NCBI GenBank assembly: GCA_004213235.1
Contig: SHAI01000063.1
Span: 1 to 11,203 of the forward strand
DNA length: 11,203 nucleotides
Reading direction: 5' to 3'
DNA from: Parvularculaceae bacterium
GTDB lineage: Bacteria > Pseudomonadota > Alphaproteobacteria > Caulobacterales > Parvularculaceae
Shown here in pieces: positions 7,158 to 11,203 of the stretch. The notes under the pieces were generated by a model. The model was not told the DNA's origin. It made no database searches and saw only the letters and a list, made by a program, of their open reading frames with translations. The translations under genes and the position numbers were made by a program. Numbering within the stretch: position 1 is the first letter of the stretch; each line of letters starts with the position of its first letter.

Positions 7158-8546
7158 CTAATCCGCAAAGCCAAAAGGCGCACCGAGGCGGCGATATTCA
7201 TCGGCCAACACCTGTCGGCCGATGGGTGGCTCAGCGCGGGCAAGGCATGACGGACGATGACACACGCGGCACGTAACACCAATTGGCGTTGGTGTCTCGC
7301 GGGCGATATCGCGCCCTTCTGCGTAGATAAGACGGCCTGCGTCCCGCGCCGCGCACCCCAACGCCACGGCACGGGTGACACTTTGCGCACCATGGGCCCC
7401 GCCACCAGCGGTCACTGTCCGGGCGATTGTAAAGAAGCGCTCACCATCTGGCAGCTCAATCCACTGGGTTAATAATTCGCGCGGCCGCCGAAATGTTTCG
7501 TGTACTGCCCAAATTGGACAGGACCCGCCATGGCGGGCAAAAGGGAACCCCGCACCGTCAAGACGTTTTGAGATATTCCCCGCCGCATCGACCCGCATAA
7601 AAAAGAATGGCACGCCCTCGCGGCCGGGGCGCTGCAGGGTTGTCAGCCGGTGGGAGGCTTGTTCAAAGCTGGTGCGGAATGTACGGGCGAGTGCCTCCAC
7701 ATCGTACTGGCGCTCTTCCGCCGCACGGTGAAAGCGCTGATAGGGCATCAATATCGCGGCAGCACCATATCCCCCCAGGGAACGGCGCGCCAATTGCCGG
7801 GCATTATCGGTGGCAAACTGTCCGTCCGCCAACGCATCATCAATTGCCTCTCGCAGGTCGAAATAGGCGACTTGCAATGCCAGCTGAAACCGTCGACTGG
7901 CACCATCAAGGGTATCATTAATAACAAGCTCGTTTCGATGCTGATCAAAACGTCGCACCGCCCCAACCATTACATCAGACGGCAGACAGCGCACCCGCAA
8001 GCCCCGGCGCGCCTCCAAATAAGTTTCAAGCCCACCGGCCAGGTCCACCTCTCGGGCTATTTTCTCCGCGGCCTCATCAAGCGCGGGAAAGAAATTTCGC
8101 CGCGCGGCAAGGAACCGGCGCGCCTCGTCGACCGGATCGGCAGCGCGGCCACCATCAGCATTATCCGCAAGGGCCAGCTGCGCTTCGGAATAGGCGGTAT
8201 GCAATCGCAAAACAGCCTCAGCAAGGGCAGGGAAACTCGCCGCGACATCAGCGATCTCCGTCGGGCCAAACTCGATCTCCTCGAACAATGGCTCGCCAAG
8301 GGCGCGCTCCAGGCGGGCAATCGTTTCCCCTGACTTACGGTCATCCAGATCGGACAGGTCGACCTCAAACGTGCGCGCTAGGCGTAACAACATGTCCGCC
8401 GTCACGGGCCGCTGATTGCCCTCCAGCAGCGCCACATAGGACGCGGAAATACCCAGATCCGCCGCCATGTCGGCCTGTGTCAGCCCCCGGTCGCGCCTGA
8501 GCCGCCGCAATCTTGGCCCCAGATATAATCCGCGCTCTCTCGCCAT
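7158..8546 (-). CDS. XRE/ScfR-family short-chain fatty acyl transcriptional regulator (RamB/PccR-like)
   Basis: A 462-residue DNA-binding regulator. Counting from the ATG at 8561, the order is a Cro/C1-type helix-turn-helix (17-71, RLRRLRRDRGLTQADMAADL and SASYVALLEGNQRPV), a linker, a central ImmA/IrrE (M78)-like region (about 172-305) and a C-terminal ScfR domain (about 306-460). The C-terminal domain has Cys348 in GGSCPIW and the CRVCHRPSC cluster (Cys431, Cys434, Cys439), probably a metal- or effector-sensing site. The protease-like helix reads FQLALQVAYFD, without HExxH, so proteolysis is not expected. Relatives (RamB in actinobacteria, PccR in Rhodobacter) control acetate or propionate genes in response to acyl-CoA. 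Its position divergent from aceA indicates control of the glyoxylate bypass. I prefer the ATG at 8546, because homologues start MAR..LGPRLRRLRR and a GGGACGGCGGG purine-rich run precedes it; the ATG at 8561 has no ribosome site. Confidence 0.92.
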   Translation of the reverse strand: MARERGLYLGPRLRRLRRDRGLTQADMAADLGISASYVALLEGNQRPVTADMLLRLARTFEVDLSDLDDRKSGETIARLERALGEPLFEEIEFGPTEIADVAASFPALAEAVLRLHTAYSEAQLALADNADGGRAADPVDEARRFLAARRNFFPALDEAAEKIAREVDLAGGLETYLEARRGLRVRCLPSDVMVGAVRRFDQHRNELVINDTLDGASRRFQLALQVAYFDLREAIDDALADGQFATDNARQLARRSLGGYGAAAILMPYQRFHRAAEERQYDVEALARTFRTSFEQASHRLTTLQRPGREGVPFFFMRVDAAGNISKRLDGAGFPFARHGGSCPIWAVHETFRRPRELLTQWIELPDGERFFTIARTVTAGGGAHGAQSVTRAVALGCAARDAGRLIYAEGRDIARETPTPIGVTCRVCHRPSCLARAEPPIGRQVLADEYRRLGAPFGFAD

Positions 8547-8561
8547 AACCCGCCGTCCCAT

Positions 8562-8584
8562 TTACAATAGTTACAAGGTTACAC
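8562..8584. promoter_or_regulatory. TTAC triad at the start of the ScfR-type gene, candidate autoregulatory operator
   Basis: On the plus strand three half-sites follow one another: TTACAA (8562-8567), TTACAA (8571-8576) and TTACAC (8579-8584), with starts 9 and 8 nt apart. They lie 16 to 38 nt upstream of the preferred regulator start at 8546, where a bound protein would block transcription or initiation. The same arrangement recurs upstream of aceA at 8900-8922. That the regulator itself binds here is inference. Confidence 0.5.
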
Positions 8585-8899
8585 TGAAAAACCGTAAGAT
8601 TCGACCACCGCAAACGCAAAAATGCTTACCGACATCAGGTCTCGATTGTCTTAGTTCCGGCATCTCGACAAAACGGAGGCCAGCGCAATTCAAGGCTTGG
8701 GAGCAAGTCGCCCGAAACCCGCTCCAGAGTAACGCGACACGACCCCACCGCCTCGAGTGCGGTGCCGTAAAATATTCGTTACGCCATCAAAATTGGTCAT
8801 GCGCTCCAGAACCCATGACACCCACCCGACGAAGATTTTTTTCTAAAGGCGGGAATTGAAGTGTCAAAACCGCAAGGTACCAAACGGGTCAACAGAACT
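8585..8899. other. Regulator-aceA intergenic core, no supported gene
   Basis: About 315 bases without a credible gene; a plus-strand frame that runs across here is mostly antisense to the regulator and has no ribosome site. The stretch holds a CACCGC-N7-GCGGTG hairpin (8746-8764) without a following T-run, isolated GTAA/TTAC words (8594-8597, 8626-8630) and a T-run (8836-8842). No convincing -35/-10 pair could be picked by eye for either gene. Confidence 0.6.
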
Positions 8900-8922
8900 T
8901 TACCAACCTTACAATATTACTC
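8900..8922. promoter_or_regulatory. TTAC triad upstream of aceA, candidate operator
   Basis: TTACCA (8900-8905), TTACAA (8909-8914) and TTACTC (8917-8922) repeat with starts 9 and 8 nt apart, the same spacing as the triad at the regulator start and on the same DNA strand. It lies 142-164 nt upstream of the aceA start, just before the inverted repeat at 8929-8946. A binding site for the divergent ScfR-type regulator is the simplest reading, but this is inference. Confidence 0.5.
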
Positions 8923-8928
8923 GCTTTT

Positions 8929-8946
8929 TTTGTAAACCATTACAAA
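8929..8946. promoter_or_regulatory. Inverted repeat TTTGTAA-N4-TTACAAA, candidate aceA operator
   Basis: A perfect 7-bp inverted repeat with a 4-nt spacer (ACCA). The half-site contains the same TTACAA word as the neighbouring triad. As I recall, RamB and PccR sites contain TTTGCAAA words, and TTTGTAA differs from the first seven bases by one base. It lies about 118-135 nt upstream of the aceA start, a fair position for an activator or repressor site. Confidence 0.5.
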
Positions 8947-8953
8947 TCAACCA

Positions 8954-8965
8954 TCGCATATGCGA
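8954..8965. repeat. Perfect 12-bp palindrome in the aceA leader or promoter
   Basis: TCGCATATGCGA is its own reverse complement. It begins 8 bp after the inverted repeat and ends 98 bp before the aceA start. Its half-sites differ from the TTACAA word, so it may serve another protein or be a chance palindrome. Confidence 0.35.
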
Positions 8966-9050
8966 AATGATATCTGCGTTCCTCCATAAAGGCACCTTCT
9001 GATGCGTGCGCGACGGGGCACTCAAAACAGACCGGGCACACAAAACAAAT

Positions 9051-9055
9051 GAAGG
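9051..9055 (+). promoter_or_regulatory. aceA ribosome binding site that decides the start
   Basis: GAAGG ends 8 nt before the ATG at 9064. It overlaps the in-frame upstream ATG at 9049, whose own upstream bases carry only a distant GGG. The site therefore favours 9064. Confidence 0.6.
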
Positions 9056-9063
9056 CACAGACA

Positions 9064-10653
9064 ATGAGTTATCGAGACAATATGAATTCGCTGGCCCAGA
9101 CCATTAAGGGCCATGATGGGCGCTGGAATGCCATTGACGCGGAATCCGCCGCACGCATGCGCGCGCAAAACCGTTTCGCGACCGGCCTGGACATTGCCCG
9201 CTATACCGCAAAGATCATGCGCGAAGACATGGCGGCCTATGATGCCGACCCAGCGAATTATACCCAATCCCTTGGCTGCTGGCATGGGTTCATCGGTCAG
9301 CAGAAAATGATTTCCATCAAAAAGCATTTCGGCTCGACCAAGCGAAAATACCTCTATCTTTCCGGCTGGATGGTCGCCGCCCTGCGTTCTGACTTTGGTC
9401 CGCTACCAGATCAGTCCATGCACGAGAAAACATCAGTTCCCGGCCTCATCGAAGAACTTTACACCTTCCTGAAGCAAGCTGACGCGCGCGAGCTTGGCCT
9501 CATGTTCCGGGATATTGATGCAGCACGCGCCGCCGGGGACGCCGGGCGCGAAAAAGAACTCCTCGACGCCGTTGAAAACTACCAGACCCATGTCGTGCCG
9601 ATCATCGCCGACATTGACGCCGGCTTCGGCAATGCTGAGGCAACTTACCTCCTGGCCAAAAAGATGATCGAGGCCGGGGCCTGCGCCCTGCAGATCGAAA
9701 ATCAGGTGTCGGATGAAAAACAATGCGGCCACCAGGACGGCAAAGTTACCGTGCCGCACGAAGATTTTCTGGCGAAAATCCGGGCTTGTCGTTATGCGTT
9801 TCTGGAACTTGGCGTTGAAGACGGCATTATCGTCTCACGCACCGATTCACTTGGCGCTGGCTTGACCAAGCAAATCGCCTACAGCCGCACACCAGGCGAC
9901 TTGGGCGATCAGTATAACGCCTACCTTGATTGCGAAGAGGTTACCGCTGACGACCTGGAATCGAGCGATGTTGTCATCAAACGGGATGGCAAACTAATGC
10001 GGCCGAAACGCCTGGCGTCAAACCTGTTTCAGTTCAAACCAGGTACGGGCGTCGACCGGGTTGTCCTGGATTGCGTTACGTCGCTGCAACATGGCGCCGA
10101 TCTTTTGTGGATTGAAACAGAAAAACCCCATGTCGAACAGATTGCCAGCATGGTAGATCGGATTCGCGAAGAAGTGCCGAATGCGAAACTGGTTTACAAC
10201 AACTCACCCTCTTTCAACTGGACTCTAAACTTCCGCCAGCAAGTGTTCGACGCTTGGGACGCAGAAGGCCGGGATCTTTCGGCTTATGAGCGCGCCAACC
10301 TGATGAGCGCAGAATATGACGACAGCGAACTGGCCGCCGCTGCCGATGAAAAAATTCGAACATTCCAGGCGGACGGTGCCAAGCGGGCAGGCATTTTCCA
10401 CCATTTGATCACACTGCCAACCTATCATACCGCGGCCTTGTCGACAGATAATCTTGCCAAGGACTATTTCGGCGCGCAAGGCATGCTGGGATATGTCGCC
10501 GGCGTTCAGCGCAAGGAAATCCGCCAGGGCATTGCCTGCGTCAAGCACCAAAACATGGCTGGTTCAGATATCGGCGATGACCACAAGGAATATTTTGCCG
10601 GTGAAGCCGCCCTGAAAGCTGGCGGTAAAGACAACACAATGAACCAGTTCTAA
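9064..10653 (+). CDS. aceA: Isocitrate lyase (long, Pseudomonas aeruginosa-type)
   Basis: Splits isocitrate into glyoxylate and succinate, the first step of the glyoxylate bypass that allows growth on acetate and fatty acids. The protein has 529 residues and aligns by eye nearly end to end with the roughly 530-residue pseudomonad enzyme as I remember it. Key stretches, numbered from 9064, are QSLGCWHGFIGQQK (68-81), SGWMVAALRSDFGPLPDQSM (100-119), ADIDAGFGNAEATYLLAKKM (182-201; acidic, Mg-binding), DEKQCGHQDGK (217-227; catalytic Cys221), SRTDSLGAG (258-266), YNNSPSFNW in the second half, and HHLITLPTYHTAA near the end. The signature reads QCGH rather than the K[KR]CGH of short isocitrate lyases, which is normal for this subfamily. 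The active site looks complete. A longer ATG start at 9049 has a poorer ribosome site. Transcription ends at a strong terminator. Regulation is probably by the divergent ScfR-type gene; no malate synthase gene is in the window. Confidence 0.97.
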   Translation: MSYRDNMNSLAQTIKGHDGRWNAIDAESAARMRAQNRFATGLDIARYTAKIMREDMAAYDADPANYTQSLGCWHGFIGQQKMISIKKHFGSTKRKYLYLSGWMVAALRSDFGPLPDQSMHEKTSVPGLIEELYTFLKQADARELGLMFRDIDAARAAGDAGREKELLDAVENYQTHVVPIIADIDAGFGNAEATYLLAKKMIEAGACALQIENQVSDEKQCGHQDGKVTVPHEDFLAKIRACRYAFLELGVEDGIIVSRTDSLGAGLTKQIAYSRTPGDLGDQYNAYLDCEEVTADDLESSDVVIKRDGKLMRPKRLASNLFQFKPGTGVDRVVLDCVTSLQHGADLLWIETEKPHVEQIASMVDRIREEVPNAKLVYNNSPSFNWTLNFRQQVFDAWDAEGRDLSAYERANLMSAEYDDSELAAAADEKIRTFQADGAKRAGIFHHLITLPTYHTAALSTDNLAKDYFGAQGMLGYVAGVQRKEIRQGIACVKHQNMAGSDIGDDHKEYFAGEAALKAGGKDNTMNQF

Positions 10654-10668
10654 GGCAATTTGATTTGT

Positions 10669-10685
10669 TCAATAAACTTTATTGA
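10669..10685. repeat. AT-rich 17-bp inverted repeat after aceA
   Basis: TCAATAAA and TTTATTGA flank a single C, 15 nt after the aceA stop. A second small inverted repeat, GCCTT-G-AAGGC, follows at 10692-10702. Both lie ahead of the main terminator and may shape the transcript end or protect it from 3' decay. Confidence 0.4.
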
Positions 10686-10708
10686 GGAAACGCCTTGAAG
10701 GCAGACTG

Positions 10709-10745
10709 AAACGCCGCCGTGGCACTATCGCGGCGGCGTTTTTTT
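10709..10745 (+). terminator. Intrinsic terminator of aceA
   Basis: An 11-pair perfect stem, AAACGCCGCCG (10709-10719) with CGGCGGCGTTT (10731-10741), encloses an 11-base loop and runs into seven T residues (10739-10745). This is a strong rho-independent terminator for the plus strand. Read on the other strand the stem is followed by only TTT then CAG, so it would work poorly for the convergent GtrA-like gene. Confidence 0.92.
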
Positions 10746-11157
10746 ATGACCCGGCAAAAACCCAGCGACGCGAAAGAAAAAAGAAGGTCAGTGAATAAAC
10801 AAGCATGGCGCAGATCTGGGAGATGACTACGCCGCCAGGATAAAGGCGCAACAATATGGTGAGCGTTAGAGCGTTTAAGACATAGCCAGTAAGCGATGCT
10901 GCAAAAAATCGCATGACGGCATTTGGATGGGCGTTCGCTGATCGAAAAGTGTAACGGCTGTTCAAAATATAGGCGCTTGTCACTGCAATAATGTACGCCG
11001 CCAGATTGGCGAGAAGCGCGCTAAAGCCAAGATACCGCATGCAAACAAAAATCATCCCGAAGCAAAGGACAGTGTTAAAAGCACCGATCAATCCCCATTG
11101 AACGAGCTGCCGCATCACCGCCGGTGGACGCTGTAAAAGGTCAAACAATACGCGCAC
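10744..11157 (-). CDS. GtrA-like membrane protein
   Basis: A 137-residue integral membrane protein with four predicted helices (about 19-39, 42-64, 81-104 and 107-129). Conserved features of the GtrA/DPMS-associated family are visible: WGLIGAFNTV in helix 1, AYILNSRYTFR (62-72) after helix 2, and LSRRWVF (128-134) after helix 4. Family members are thought to move or position polyprenyl-linked sugars in the membrane for polysaccharide or O-antigen modification, often beside a family 2 glycosyltransferase. The start is GTG at 11157, supported by GGAG (complement of 11168-11171) 10 nt upstream; an internal ATG at 11115 would give 123 residues. The TAA stop (10744-10746) overlaps the T-tract of the aceA terminator. 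Its upstream partners lie beyond the right edge. Confidence 0.87.
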   Translation of the reverse strand: MRVLFDLLQRPPAVMRQLVQWGLIGAFNTVLCFGMIFVCMRYLGFSALLANLAAYIIAVTSAYILNSRYTFRSANAHPNAVMRFFAASLTGYVLNALTLTILLRLYPGGVVISQICAMLVYSLTFFFLSRRWVFAGS

Positions 11158-11203
11158 CTATTTTGAGCTCCGTATTTCCCGGTTTCCACCATGGCTATTG
11201 ACC

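Noticed and set aside
7650..8333. Plus-strand open frame of 227 codons
   Set aside because: Antisense shadow of the ScfR-type regulator; no ribosome site and low-complexity composition typical of GC-rich shadow frames.
8746..8764. CACCGC-N7-GCGGTG hairpin in the regulator-aceA gap
   Set aside because: No gene ends nearby and no T-run follows on either strand; an attenuator or terminator role is not supported.
8467..8859. 130-codon plus-strand frame across the regulator start and intergenic region
   Set aside because: Its first part overlaps the regulator in antisense, the product is basic and patternless, and it spans the TTAC operator region.
1..11203. New defence, CRISPR, toxin-antitoxin or mobile system
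   Set aside because: No repeat array, transposase, recombinase, nuclease or toxin-like gene is visible; the gene content is metabolic, translational and envelope-related.

Overview
The window looks like a chromosomal segment of an alphaproteobacterium. The grounds are an XRE/ScfR-family short-chain fatty acyl regulator divergent from isocitrate lyase, a DUF1217 protein of the type found in alphaproteobacterial flagellar regions, a yidD gene close to thrS, moderately high GC content and compact gene packing. The genus cannot be resolved from the sequence. All main genes have intact frames. I see no insertion sequence, tRNA or rRNA gene, CRISPR array or phage gene.

Left part (1-5931). The 3' end of a plus-strand gene, probably a GT39-type membrane glycosyltransferase, enters at base 1 and stops at 234. 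Five minus-strand genes follow. In transcription order they are yidD (membrane protein insertion factor), an ATP-grasp ligase, a DUF1217 protein with three internal repeats, thrS (threonyl-tRNA synthetase) and a family 2 glycosyltransferase. Gaps are 20 nt between yidD and the ligase, about 63 nt before the DUF1217 gene, 76 nt before thrS and about 157 nt before the glycosyltransferase. The first two may be co-transcribed. thrS has its own plausible promoter. The glycosyltransferase may belong with the convergent GT39 fragment in envelope polysaccharide assembly.

Middle part (5932-7157). A gap of about 340 bases with a 12-bp palindrome is followed by one plus-strand gene for an exported, Sel1/TPR-like protein with a possible lipobox.

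Right part (7158-11203). A ScfR-type regulator (minus) is divergent from aceA, an isocitrate lyase close to the Pseudomonas aeruginosa type. Together they form a control unit for the glyoxylate bypass, used for growth on acetate or fatty acids. The 500-base region between them carries the most interesting signal: the same triad of TTAC half-sites (spacings of 9 and 8 nt) lies at the regulator start and upstream of aceA. Next to the second copy are an 18-bp inverted repeat and a 12-bp palindrome. aceA ends in a strong intrinsic terminator whose T-tract overlaps the stop codon of a convergent GtrA-like membrane protein gene.

I did not find a clearly new multi-gene system. The points most worth checking are the shared TTAC-triad operator, the ligase with no visible substrate beside yidD, and the triple-repeat DUF1217 protein next to thrS.
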